NCBI RefSeq assembly: GCF_963678835.1
Contig: NZ_OY787469.1
Location: 3,224,001 to 3,288,000 of the forward strand
Reading direction: 5' to 3'
Length of the DNA: 64,000 nt
DNA from: an uncultured Desulfuromonas sp.
Lineage (GTDB): Bacteria > Desulfobacterota > Desulfuromonadia > Desulfuromonadales > Desulfuromonadaceae
Positions 1 to 8,116 of this stretch are shown here, piece after piece. Position 1 is the first letter of the stretch. Every line of letters begins with the position of its first letter. Under the pieces are notes generated by a model. The model saw nothing but the letters and a program-made list of their open reading frames with translations, was not told the origin of the DNA and did no database searches. Made by a program: the position numbers and the translations under genes.

Positions 1-318
1 GTGGATCAGGCGGCCGATCCGGTTTTTTGCCCCGGTTTTGAGGGCTGAATTTTCCCGACTTCGGGTTCCAGTGGCTGCGGATATCGACATGACCAAAAAT
101 CCTTTGCAACCCTTGGCGCACACGCCCGGCCGTGATCGGCTGTTTGTCTCTCCAAGGGCAGAGAGAGGCGAGGTCTTTCACCTGTTCACTGTTCTGTTGA
201 GCCAACAACTGCGCGTTTGCTGCCACGTGTCCTTCCAGCCCCAACGGTTCTTAAGCTGATTGAACAGGTCCTCAATGGACCACCTGCGGTTATACGCCAG
301 CAGGATGCGTGCGGCTGA
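1..318 (-). pseudogene. IS4-type DDE transposase, C-terminal remnant, frameshifted
   Basis: The minus strand encodes the C-terminal part of a DDE transposase. The segment YNRRWSIEDLFNQLK (about 253-297) fits the IS4 family Y-(2)-R-(3)-E-(6)-K signature. Near position 212 the frame breaks: reading on in that frame stops at 178, whereas the neighbouring frame continues as QLLAQQNSEQVKDLASL to the window edge, so one base has been lost. The catalytic aspartates upstream are missing because similarity ends near 312-318, where hcp sequence begins in the opposite orientation. The remnant cannot make active transposase. The IS family is inferred from the YREK signature only. Confidence 0.75.
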
Positions 319-981
319 CAAATTTTCACCTGGGGACGTGTGCATTGGCCGGATGTCAAACATATCGACGGCTGGGATTTCTCCGAAGTGATTGGAAAAG
401 CCCTGAAATGTGAAGGTTTTCAGGAAAAAGAAGATAAGCACATAATAACGGGGTGTGGTCATCATGCGGTCATAGGCTTGGCTGATCAGGTGATCGAAGC
501 GGTCAAATCGGGAGCTATCAAGCGTTTCTTCCTGATTGGCGGATGCGATGGTGCCCTTCACGGACGTGATTACTATACTCAACTGGCCGAGAGTTTGCCC
601 AAAGATACGGTCATTCTGACATTGGCCTGCGGCAAATACCGTTTCAACAAGCTCGAATTTGGTGATATCAACGGCATTCCACGCCTGCTGGATGTCGGCC
701 AATGCAATGATGCCTATTCTGCGATTCAGATTGCTCTGGCACTGGCTGAAGCCTTTGAATGCGAGGTCAATGACCTGCCGTTATCTATTGTCTTATCGTG
801 GTATGAGCAAAAGGCTGTCGCAGTTCTGTTGTCGTTGCTGTCATTAGGCCTGAAAGACATGCGTATCGGCCCCTCGCTGCCAGCTTTCATTTCGCCCAAT
901 GTTCTCAACTTTCTGGTTGAAAACTTCAATCTGACGCCGATTGGTAATGCCAGTGATGATATGGCGACCATGCTTGGTTAA
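319..981 (+). pseudogene. hcp: Hybrid-cluster protein (hydroxylamine reductase), C-terminal half only
   Basis: Hcp proteins are about 540 residues and carry a 4Fe-2S-2O hybrid cluster acting on hydroxylamine or NO-derived species. Only the last 220 or so residues remain. Counting from the GTG at 340, the C-terminal cluster ligands are intact: Cys69 in GGCDG, Cys97 in LACGK, Cys122 in GQCND and Glu156 in WYEQK. The N-terminal Fe-S cluster cysteines and the upstream His/Glu ligands are absent. Similarity starts in frame at about 319 (reading [16 protein letters not shown]) just after a TGA, with no good start codon or ribosome site. A hairpin terminator follows. The gene was presumably decapitated by an IS-associated rearrangement; a mis-assembly at the junction cannot be excluded. 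Confidence 0.85.
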
Positions 982-986
982 TCTAA

Positions 987-1020
987 TAAAAGGCCCTGTA
1001 ACAGTTGTGCAGGGTCTTTT
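987..1020 (+). terminator. Terminator after hcp remnant
   Basis: A hairpin with a CCCTG/CAGGG stem is flanked by A-rich sequence on the left and TTTT on the right, directly after the hcp stop codon. Confidence 0.7.
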
Positions 1021-1131
1021 ATCGTTTCGATGTGATCCCCATAGGGATACTCGCCCACTCTGGCGTTGCCGTCACGGCAACTCTGGCGTGGCGCTAGCTC
1101 CGCTTCGAGTCTTACGACTGCTTTTGCAAAA

Positions 1132-1165
1132 TAAAAAACCCGCCACCTTACGGTAGCGGGTTATT
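1132..1165 (-). terminator. Terminator downstream of tRNA-Leu
   Basis: AACCCGC and GCGGGTT arms enclose a short loop just past the 3' end of the tRNA on the minus strand; an A-run on the plus strand supplies the U-tract of the transcript. Confidence 0.75.
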
Positions 1166-1171
1166 TTATTT

Positions 1172-1259
1172 TGGTGCCGAAGGGGAGACTCGAACTCCCA
1201 CGCCCTAACGAGCACATGAACCTGAATCATGCGTGTCTACCAGATTCCACCACTTCGGC
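1172..1259 (-). tRNA. tRNA-Leu (anticodon CAG)
   Basis: Read on the minus strand, this 88-nt sequence has a GCCGAAG/CTTCGGC acceptor stem, the leucine-type GGTAGAC D-loop, an anticodon arm CATGA-TTCAGGT-TCATG with anticodon CAG, a class II long variable arm, a GTTCGAGTC T-loop and an encoded CCA end. It has its own promoter and terminator and stands alone. Confidence 0.95.
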
Positions 1260-1273
1260 TTGAAGCGAGACGT

Positions 1274-1302
1274 TTTATAACAAACGACATAGCTAAATGC
1301 AA
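1274..1302 (-). promoter_or_regulatory. Sigma-70-type promoter for tRNA-Leu
   Basis: On the minus strand TTGCAT (-35) and TATAAA (-10) are separated by 17 bases and lie 15 bases upstream of the tRNA 5' end. Confidence 0.7.
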
Positions 1303-1320
1303 CAAAAAAATGATGCCTGT

Positions 1321-2907
1321 TTACCCTTCATCCACCTGTTCAGCAGGAGCCACCATCACGGTTCGAAATTCATCCACCGTTACCAGCCCGGGAGGGGCAT
1401 TTTTGACCCGCTTTACATGTTTGCCATAGGCGACCATCACGTCCACTTTTGCGCTATTTTTCCCGCGACAATGGCGTGCGGCAATCGCTGCGGCAAATAG
1501 AATATCCTCTTCGTCAACCTGGGCACCGTCACACTTGAGAACCACATGGCTGCCCGGCATCAGATGGGCATGAAACCACAAATCATTGGCTTTGAGCATC
1601 TGTTTACTTAAATAATCGTTGGTTTTATTGTTGCGCCCCCACAGCACTGGCCAGCCGCCAGGCGAAACGGTTTTGCGCACCAGATCCGCCGCTGAAATCC
1701 GCCGTGTTTCACGATTCAGAGCGTTTTGTGGTCGGTAGATACCGGCATCAATCAGCTCCTGACGGATCACGTCCTGATCTGCGGAAGAATCACTCTCCAA
1801 CTGTTCGGTAATCTCCTCAAGCCACGCGATTTCACGCTCGGTCTGCTCATGACGGCGCAGACAGTGGTCAAGTCCACGCTTCGCCTTGCTGTAGCGTTTG
1901 TAATACTGATCGATGTTTTCCTGCGGTGCCTTTGCTGGGTCCAGCTTTAAACGGCACATCACAGGTGGGTCCTGATAATAGTCTGTGACCTCTACATCCG
2001 TCATGCCCCGCTTGAGCAGATGGCGTTGGGCAGAAAGCAAGTCGGCCTGTTGACGAAACTGCTCTGCCTGTTCACACTCCTGCCATTGCGCATCAATACT
2101 CACCAGGCGTTTATGAAGACGCTTGAGAGCTTTTTTAACCACCTTGCCCAGGTCATCCGGCCCTTTTCCGGAACCGTGCTCACGCGCATAACTGCTCAGG
2201 TGTGATGCCGCTTCATCATCACCGGTTAACCACATGGTCAGACGCGTGCCCTGACAACGGGGCTTGAGTTGCCCCTGTTTCCATGCGTCAACAAACGCAT
2301 CAACCTGTTGAACCAGAGAGTTCTGCTCTGCAGCCCTGGCCAGGGAGGAAGCAACAGCGCGACTCATGGGCACAACGCGCTCGCTTAAAAACGTTTGTAT
2401 GGATTCCAGGGGTTCATGATCCCGTAACCATTGAGCAAGATCGACCAGGGCGATCTGATCGGCAAAGAGTTCGGATTGTCCTTGAAGCCGGGTACTCTGA
2501 CGATGCAATGCATCAACAAGTCGACCTTCGTCGTCAACCAACATCAGATTGGCATCACGACCAAAGCATGTTGCTACCAGCGTATAATCCTGCCCCTCTT
2601 TGCCATTAAAATGCAGCCGAACAATCCGATCCATGGGATCAAGGCGGATAGATTCGAGGCGGTGCAGCCGAGCCCGCAGCAGTTGGCAGAAACGCGGTGG
2701 ACGCATTGGGTTACGCGCATTCTGATCGGTCAGATAAAGTTCTGCCGCAGCCGGACCGAGTCGCATCACCAAACGCACTTCCTGGCGACCGTTCCACATT
2801 TTAAACACCAGGGTATCAGACTGCGGCTGAAAAATTTTATTGACCAGAGCCCCGTGCAATTGCGGTTGAATCTGTCGGATCAGGGCATCGAGAAAAAAGT
2901 AATCCAT
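1321..2907 (-). CDS. rqcH: NFACT family RNA-binding protein (RqcH/Rqc2-like)
   Basis: A 528-residue NFACT protein. In bacteria that have been studied, RqcH binds stalled 50S-peptidyl-tRNA complexes and adds C-terminal alanine tails in ribosome quality control. The N-terminal NFACT-N region opens with MDYFFLDALIRQI; a charged coiled-coil region fills the middle (about 260-370); the C-terminal NFACT-R domain carries DLWFHAHLMPGSHVVLK (about 445-465). I chose the ATG at 2907, where the family usually begins; a GTG three codons upstream (2916) is also open. The gene stands alone between tRNA-Leu and the divergent acyltransferase. Family assignment is firm; the tailing role here is inferred. Confidence 0.9.
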   Translation of the reverse strand: MDYFFLDALIRQIQPQLHGALVNKIFQPQSDTLVFKMWNGRQEVRLVMRLGPAAAELYLTDQNARNPMRPPRFCQLLRARLHRLESIRLDPMDRIVRLHFNGKEGQDYTLVATCFGRDANLMLVDDEGRLVDALHRQSTRLQGQSELFADQIALVDLAQWLRDHEPLESIQTFLSERVVPMSRAVASSLARAAEQNSLVQQVDAFVDAWKQGQLKPRCQGTRLTMWLTGDDEAASHLSSYAREHGSGKGPDDLGKVVKKALKRLHKRLVSIDAQWQECEQAEQFRQQADLLSAQRHLLKRGMTDVEVTDYYQDPPVMCRLKLDPAKAPQENIDQYYKRYSKAKRGLDHCLRRHEQTEREIAWLEEITEQLESDSSADQDVIRQELIDAGIYRPQNALNRETRRISAADLVRKTVSPGGWPVLWGRNNKTNDYLSKQMLKANDLWFHAHLMPGSHVVLKCDGAQVDEEDILFAAAIAARHCRGKNSAKVDVMVAYGKHVKRVKNAPPGLVTVDEFRTVMVAPAEQVDEG

Positions 2908-2981
2908 ATCTATCACTTATTTAATGTTGTAAAAAAACGTCTCTGACTTTTAGTCATCAGCTCATTTGCTTGAGCAGTCGC

Positions 2982-3010
2982 TTGCTGAACCTTTTTCGCC
3001 GTGGTAGTAT
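2982..3010 (+). promoter_or_regulatory. Sigma-70-type promoter for acyltransferase-trmL
   Basis: TTGCTG (2982-2987) and TAGTAT (3005-3010) are spaced by 17 bases in the divergent intergenic region, about 78 bases before the acyltransferase ATG. Confidence 0.5.
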
Positions 3011-3088
3011 CCGGTCGGTTCTAATCACGTGGATGAACACACCTCATCCTGGCGGATTATCAGCAGCCAGCTAACCCGTTGAGACCTT

Positions 3089-3994
3089 ATGAATAAAGAA
3101 ACTCTACAGAATTATCTTGAAGCGGCACCATTCTTCCTGTTTGTCGGCATTGCCCGCCTGCTGCCCCGCCTGTGGGCACTCAAACTCGGGCGACAGCTTG
3201 GACGTGGCAGCCGTTTTTTTCAGCCCAAGCGCGTGGCCACGGCGCGTGACAATCTGCGCAGGGCGTACCCCGATAAAGACAGTGCGTGGATTGAGTCCAT
3301 GATCCGTAAAGTGTTTGAACACCTCGGCATCAGCAGCATGGAGATGCTGCGCCTCAACCATTTTACCACCCGTCGTGATGTTGATGCCCATTTCACCTTT
3401 GAGGGGCTGGAACATCTGCAAGCCATCAAGGAACAACAGCAGGGAGCGTTTCTACTCACCGGTCATGTCGGTTTTTGGGAGGCGGGCACTTTTTTCATGC
3501 CGATTCTCGGTTATCCTGTCGACTTTGTCGCCAAGAAAATCCGCAACCCGTTTGTCGACCGCTTCATTCAGAATCAACGTGAAGGTGCCGGTGGTCGGTG
3601 TCTCGACAGTAAAAAAGGGGCGCGTCGTATCATCCGTGCCCTGACGGATCAGCGCATGGTGTGTCTGCTGCTTGATCAGCATATCTCCAAAAAGCAGGGA
3701 ATCGTCGTCAACTTTTTTAACCGGCCCGCCTATGCCACACCGATCATTCCACAGATCGCCCTGAAGAATCAAACGCCCATCGTCCCGGTGTTTGTCTATC
3801 GTCAGGAAGATTACAATTACCGGGTCGTTGTCCAACCGCCGCTGGTCTTTGACGGACCGGCCACCAAGCAAGCGGTCCAGGACTGCACTCAGAAACTCAC
3901 CGACATCGTTGAAGAAGCCATCCGCCGACAGCCGGACCAGTGGTTCTGGGTACACCGGCGCTGGCGCAAATCAGCCGAGCGACAGACATCATGA
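3089..3994 (+). CDS. LpxL/HtrB-family lipid A acyltransferase
   Basis: A 301-residue inner-membrane acyltransferase of the LpxL/LpxM (HtrB/MsbB) family, which adds secondary acyl chains to lipid A precursors on the cytoplasmic face. The catalytic HX4E motif is H126-VGFW-E131 in TGHVGFWEAG. An N-terminal hydrophobic segment (about 13-29) fits a membrane anchor. LLDQHISKKQGIVVNFF and the C-terminal WFWVHRRWR are typical of the family. The ATG at 3089 follows a sigma-70-like promoter. The stop overlaps the start of trmL (ATGA), implying co-translation. Whether it acts as LpxL, LpxM or LpxP cannot be told from sequence alone. Confidence 0.88.
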   Translation: MNKETLQNYLEAAPFFLFVGIARLLPRLWALKLGRQLGRGSRFFQPKRVATARDNLRRAYPDKDSAWIESMIRKVFEHLGISSMEMLRLNHFTTRRDVDAHFTFEGLEHLQAIKEQQQGAFLLTGHVGFWEAGTFFMPILGYPVDFVAKKIRNPFVDRFIQNQREGAGGRCLDSKKGARRIIRALTDQRMVCLLLDQHISKKQGIVVNFFNRPAYATPIIPQIALKNQTPIVPVFVYRQEDYNYRVVVQPPLVFDGPATKQAVQDCTQKLTDIVEEAIRRQPDQWFWVHRRWRKSAERQTS

Positions 3995-4467
3995 TTGATC
4001 CGCCTTTTCATATTGTGCTGGTGGAACCGGAGATCCCGCCGAACACCGGCAATATCGCCCGATTGTGTGCCGGAACCCAGACCCATCTGCATCTGGTGGG
4101 CACCTTGGGGTTTTCTCTGGATGACCGCTACCTGAAACGCGCCGGTCTGGATTATTGGCCCCACGTGCCCCTGCATCGCTGGGACAGCCTGGACCAACTG
4201 GAACAGGCCTATCCTGAGGGTCGCTGGTGGTACACGTCGAAAACCGCCCACCTCGTCCATAGCCAGGCGACGTTTCACCCTGGAGACTTCATCGTGTTCG
4301 GCAAGGAGACCAAGGGGCTGCCGAAAGAGCTGCTTGAACGCGCTCCAGAGCGTTGCCTACGCATCCCGATGAGTTGTGATGCCGTACGCAGCCTCAACCT
4401 GTCCACCTCGGCGGGCATTGTGCTCTACGAAGCTCTGCGTCAGGTTGGTGCTCTGGAGAACGCTTAA
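3991..4467 (+). CDS. trmL: tRNA (cytidine/uridine-34 2'-O)-methyltransferase TrmL
   Basis: A 158-residue single-domain SPOUT methyltransferase that modifies the wobble ribose of certain tRNA-Leu species with S-adenosylmethionine. The family motifs are PNTGNIARL near the N-terminus, IVFGKETKGLP in the middle and RIPMSCDAVRSLNLSTSAG forming the C-terminal knot. I start it at the ATG at 3991, which overlaps the acyltransferase stop; the frame stays open further upstream, but that part lies inside the previous gene and lacks family similarity. The nearby tRNA-Leu gene is a coincidence of position rather than evidence of linkage. Confidence 0.92.
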   Translation: MIDPPFHIVLVEPEIPPNTGNIARLCAGTQTHLHLVGTLGFSLDDRYLKRAGLDYWPHVPLHRWDSLDQLEQAYPEGRWWYTSKTAHLVHSQATFHPGDFIVFGKETKGLPKELLERAPERCLRIPMSCDAVRSLNLSTSAGIVLYEALRQVGALENA

Positions 4468-6029
4468 CCGCGCCGCAACTTGCGCAGAACGATCGCCTGC
4501 AACTCCTTGAGTTCGGCAATTCTCGCCAGACGGCCAACCACCAGATAACTTGCCACACCGCCGGCAATGCCGGCAGCAAGAATCATTGCATTGGTCAAGG
4601 TCAAACCTGCTGACCATGCCCCCAACAGCAACACCCGCTCAACCACGACCGCCATCACACCACAGGCCAGCAGGGCTTTGAGGGTTGTTAACCACAGCGA
4701 TTTCAAGCCCAACCTGCCGATCTTGCGTCGCAGCATCACCAGCAGAATCACACTGTTAACAACCGAGGACAAGGTCAGGGCAACGGCAAGACCGACGTGT
4801 TGAAACGGCCCCATCAGCAACAGACCAAAAGCCACATTGGCCAGTAATGTCCAGAACGAGATCCATACCGGTGTCCGAGTATCCTGCAGGGCATAAAACG
4901 TCGGGACAATCACCCGACTAATGCCGACAAACACCAGGCCCGGCGCATAGGCAGCCAGGGCCAGAGCTGTTTGTTGGACATCAGAAAATCCAAACGCACC
5001 CTGCATGAACAACTGACTGAAGATCGGTTCGGCACAGACGATCAACCCCACGCCTGCGGGTAACGTGACCAGGACAATAAGAGTTAAAGCATAACGCAGC
5101 GAGTTTTTCACCTCATCCACCTCGCCTGCGGCGGCTTGACGGCTCATGGTTGGCAACACGGCCTGGGCCAATGAGACGATGAAGATCCCCTGAGGAAATT
5201 CAAACAACCTCTGGCCGTAATAAAGATAGGAGACACTGCCCTGCTCAAGAAAAGAGGACAACAAACGGGTGACCACCACGTTGATCTGGTAGATGGCAAC
5301 ACCAGCAATGCCCGGCACCATCAATAAGGTTATGCGCCGCACAGTGGAATCGCGCCAGTTCCATTGCCACCCCAGTCGCAACCCGTAACGACGCAACACC
5401 GGCAGAGTCATGGCCAATTGCAACACACCGCCGGCAATAACACCCCAGGCCAGCGCTTCAATAGGCATTGCAAAGCGGTGATGCAACAGCAAGGCACTGC
5501 TGATCATTGCCAGATTAAGCACCAACGGAGAGATGGCCGGGATAAAATAGTGACCATAGACATTCAGCACACCGGTCAATAACGCCAGCAAACTGACAAA
5601 AAAGATGTAGGGAAACATGATGCGGGTCAGAGAAACCGTTAATTCGAGTTTGCCGGCAATTTCCCCAAAACCATGGGCAATCATCTGTACCAGCCCTGGG
5701 GCCAGAACAATGCCGACCATGGTCACAACCACCATCACCGTGGCCAACAGAGACCAACACAACACCATAACCCGCTGAGCAGCCAGCTCCCCCTGTTGCT
5801 CACGTACCTGACTGAAGGTGGGAACAAACGCAGCGGTGAGTGAACCTTCGGCAAAAAAACGGCGCAACAGGTTTGGCAAGGTGAACGCCATAAAAAAGGC
5901 GTCACTACCAAACCCGGCACCAAATAACGTTGCAATCACCATATCCCGTGCCAATCCGGCAAAACGGCTGATCAGGGTCGCCAGACTGAGGATTCCGGCA
6001 GCCAGTGTGATTTTTCTACGCTCCGACAT
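4464..6029 (-). CDS. murJ: Lipid II flippase MurJ
   Basis: A 521-residue polytopic membrane protein of the MviN/MurJ group (MOP exporter superfamily), which moves lipid II across the inner membrane for peptidoglycan synthesis. The N-terminus has the family signature SRFAGLARDMVIATLFGAG followed by FFMAFTLPNLLRRFFAEGS, and about 14 hydrophobic segments follow. The start is the ATG at 6029 (MSERRKITLA); an upstream in-frame TTG is less likely. It converges with trmL, the two stop codons overlapping at 4464-4467, and is divergent from rpsT, a conserved proteobacterial arrangement. Confidence 0.95.
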   Translation of the reverse strand: MSERRKITLAAGILSLATLISRFAGLARDMVIATLFGAGFGSDAFFMAFTLPNLLRRFFAEGSLTAAFVPTFSQVREQQGELAAQRVMVLCWSLLATVMVVVTMVGIVLAPGLVQMIAHGFGEIAGKLELTVSLTRIMFPYIFFVSLLALLTGVLNVYGHYFIPAISPLVLNLAMISSALLLHHRFAMPIEALAWGVIAGGVLQLAMTLPVLRRYGLRLGWQWNWRDSTVRRITLLMVPGIAGVAIYQINVVVTRLLSSFLEQGSVSYLYYGQRLFEFPQGIFIVSLAQAVLPTMSRQAAAGEVDEVKNSLRYALTLIVLVTLPAGVGLIVCAEPIFSQLFMQGAFGFSDVQQTALALAAYAPGLVFVGISRVIVPTFYALQDTRTPVWISFWTLLANVAFGLLLMGPFQHVGLAVALTLSSVVNSVILLVMLRRKIGRLGLKSLWLTTLKALLACGVMAVVVERVLLLGAWSAGLTLTNAMILAAGIAGGVASYLVVGRLARIAELKELQAIVLRKLRRG

Positions 6030-6128
6030 AAACACCAAAAGGGATTATTTTATTTTAATACCAATTAAAAACAGCATAACCAACTGATATAAATAAATTT
6101 TACCAACATCAGTTAAGAAGTTATAATA

Positions 6129-6158
6129 TTGACACATGCCACTCGGCAGTGCTATAAC
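6129..6158 (+). promoter_or_regulatory. Sigma-70 promoter of rpsT
   Basis: A consensus TTGACA (6129-6134) and TATAAC (6153-6158) are separated by 18 bases, about 50 bases before the rpsT start, as expected for a highly expressed ribosomal protein gene. Confidence 0.8.
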
Positions 6159-6209
6159 CTCACTTCGTTACCAGAGAAAAACAACAACACCAATTGATGG
6201 AGAAATTCA

Positions 6210-6473
6210 ATGGCTAATCATAAGTCTGCCCTGAAGCGTAACAAGCAAAGTATCGTTCGTCGTGATCGCAACACTCAAGCGCGTTCTACCATGCGCACCA
6301 TGGTCAAGAATGTTCGCCTGGCTGTTGCAGAGCAGAACAAAGACGCAGCGACTGCAGCTCTGACCCAAGCGGTTCCCTACATTGATAAAATGGCAACTCG
6401 CGGCATCATTCACAAAGCGACTGCCAGCCGTAAAATCAGTCGTCTGACGAAACTGGTGAACACTCTCGCTTAA
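6210..6473 (+). CDS. rpsT: 30S ribosomal protein S20
   Basis: An 87-residue, very basic helical protein that binds 16S rRNA in the small subunit. It begins [14 protein letters not shown] and contains the typical [17 protein letters not shown] segment; the length is normal for the family. A GGAGA ribosome site lies 7 bases before the ATG. It is a single-gene unit with a strong promoter in front and a strong terminator behind, and is divergent from murJ. Confidence 0.98.
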   Translation: MANHKSALKRNKQSIVRRDRNTQARSTMRTMVKNVRLAVAEQNKDAATAALTQAVPYIDKMATRGIIHKATASRKISRLTKLVNTLA

Positions 6474-6500
6474 TCGTTTCATCACAGAAGTAAGTTTAAA

Positions 6501-6527
6501 AAAGGAGCCTTTCAAGGCTCCTTTTTT
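6501..6527 (+). terminator. Terminator of rpsT
   Basis: AAAGGAGCCTT and AAGGCTCCTTT form a near-perfect 11-bp stem with a 2-base loop followed by a T-run. Confidence 0.9.
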
Positions 6528-6596
6528 TACACCTGGAGCAATTCGATAATGGCAGGCAAAGATTGACACAGAAGCGTTGTTGTTAAGAAACGAGCC

Positions 6597-7592
6597 TTAG
6601 CCTAAGCGAACCAGATCCGTCAGCAGCTTCTGCAATAACGCCTGAGGGTGGGCACCACTCGACTTCATGGCCATGTCCATCTGCAAAAACAGTTCAAACG
6701 CTCTGGGGTAGGTCGCCATATCAAATTGGTGTGATTGACGCATAATCCGTTCTACAAAATAGGGATTAATGCGCACGGTTTTGGCCACGTCCTGTTGAGA
6801 AGCGCCCTGCTCCAGCAACGATCTGGTTTTCCAAAGCTGACGAAAATGGCGTGTCAGCATGGCGAGAATTTTCAGCGGGGCTTCCCCTTCAAGTTGCAAA
6901 CGCTCACTTAGCATTAAAGCCTGTGGCAACTTACGAGCACCGACCACATCGGTCAGGTCAAAAATACTGTCCACTCGGGTATCACAGACCACAGCCGCCA
7001 CATCATCGACATCAATGACAGGCTTATCTCCCAGATAACTGGCCAGCTTTAGCAACTCCCCGTGAATTTCCGTTAGATTGGTACCGACCCGTTTACAGAA
7101 CAACGACAAACCGTCTTCACTGAACTGTTTGCCGAACTGACGCGCCTGATCGCGGACAAATGCGGGAATCTTGTTCGCAAAGAGCGGTTTGAACTCAATC
7201 AGTTCACCGGTTTTCTTGAAACTCTGAAAAAACTTTTTGCGCTTATCGATCCGGTTGGCACAAAACACCAGACAACATTCCGCGACCGGCTCCTCGATAT
7301 AAGGGAGCAACGCATCCAGTGCCGCCGCAGAAAGGTCCTGGGCCTGCTTGATGACAATCACCCGCCGCTCGGCAAAAGCCGGAAAGGTGCGAGCGGTATC
7401 CATCACCAGCGCCGGATCGGTGTCTTTTCCGGAAAGAACCATCAGATTAAAATCACGGGTCGCCGGATCAACGGCAGTGTTGAGAAGATGTTTAAGGGAT
7501 TGTTCCAACAGAAAAGCTTCCTCTCCGTAAAGAAACAACAGGGGAGGAAGCTTGTTGGCGCTAATGGTTTTCTTCAGATCGACCGGAGTCAT
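6597..7592 (-). CDS. holA: DNA polymerase III delta subunit
   Basis: A 331-residue delta subunit of the clamp loader, which opens the beta sliding clamp. The N-terminal AAA-like part contains PPLLFLYGEEAFLLEQ, where family members have the degenerate nucleotide site, and the C-terminal collar domain ends with HPQALLQKLLTDLVRLG. It follows lptE by 11 bases in the minus-strand order leuS-lptE-holA, common in deltaproteobacteria and relatives, so a shared transcript is likely. Confidence 0.93.
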   Translation of the reverse strand: MTPVDLKKTISANKLPPLLFLYGEEAFLLEQSLKHLLNTAVDPATRDFNLMVLSGKDTDPALVMDTARTFPAFAERRVIVIKQAQDLSAAALDALLPYIEEPVAECCLVFCANRIDKRKKFFQSFKKTGELIEFKPLFANKIPAFVRDQARQFGKQFSEDGLSLFCKRVGTNLTEIHGELLKLASYLGDKPVIDVDDVAAVVCDTRVDSIFDLTDVVGARKLPQALMLSERLQLEGEAPLKILAMLTRHFRQLWKTRSLLEQGASQQDVAKTVRINPYFVERIMRQSHQFDMATYPRAFELFLQMDMAMKSSGAHPQALLQKLLTDLVRLG

Positions 7593-7603
7593 GACAGCCG
7601 CAA

Positions 7604-8116
7604 TCAGAAGTTATCGGTCAGGCTGTTATAAAGTTCCTGGGCCAGACGACGGTGCAGGTCTTCTTGAGCCAGTGTTTCATTGTAATCCTGCTGAGCACGA
7701 TCATCATTGGCATAGAATTCCTCTTTCCAGCTCACAGAACCCTGCCAGATCACTTCCTCACCATTGGCCCGAGTCAGAGCCGCATCAACGATCATTGTGA
7801 CGCGATACTCGGTGATATCATCGTTGCGATCATAAGAGACCGTACCGACACGGTAGCTGACAATGGTTCCAGTGAGAATTGCATCGGCAAGATCGGCGCT
7901 GGCGACAACCTCCACGGTACGACGACGAGAAAACTGATCACGCACTTCGTTGGTCAGCGGTGTTTCCAGAAAAGGCTCAGTGGTCCTGTTTTGAAACGGT
8001 TCAACAAAAACCGTCTGAATATCTTCCGGCAGTGCATTGCCACGCCCCGGCACATGGTAGCCACACGCACAGACCAACAACGTCACACCAATAAGCAGGA
8101 CCGTCAGATGTCTCAT
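7604..8116 (-). CDS. lptE: LPS-assembly lipoprotein LptE
   Basis: A 170-residue outer-membrane lipoprotein. LptE plugs the LptD barrel and helps place LPS in the outer leaflet. The signal peptide ends in a lipobox with the modified Cys at residue 18, giving mature CGYHVPGRG, which matches the family CGYxL start. [21 protein letters not shown] is the usual first beta region. Its start overlaps the leuS stop (ATGA) and holA follows, so it lies within that operon. The family is variable in sequence, but the N-terminus and synteny agree. Confidence 0.9.
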   Translation of the reverse strand: MRHLTVLLIGVTLLVCACGYHVPGRGNALPEDIQTVFVEPFQNRTTEPFLETPLTNEVRDQFSRRRTVEVVASADLADAILTGTIVSYRVGTVSYDRNDDITEYRVTMIVDAALTRANGEEVIWQGSVSWKEEFYANDDRAQQDYNETLAQEDLHRRLAQELYNSLTDNF

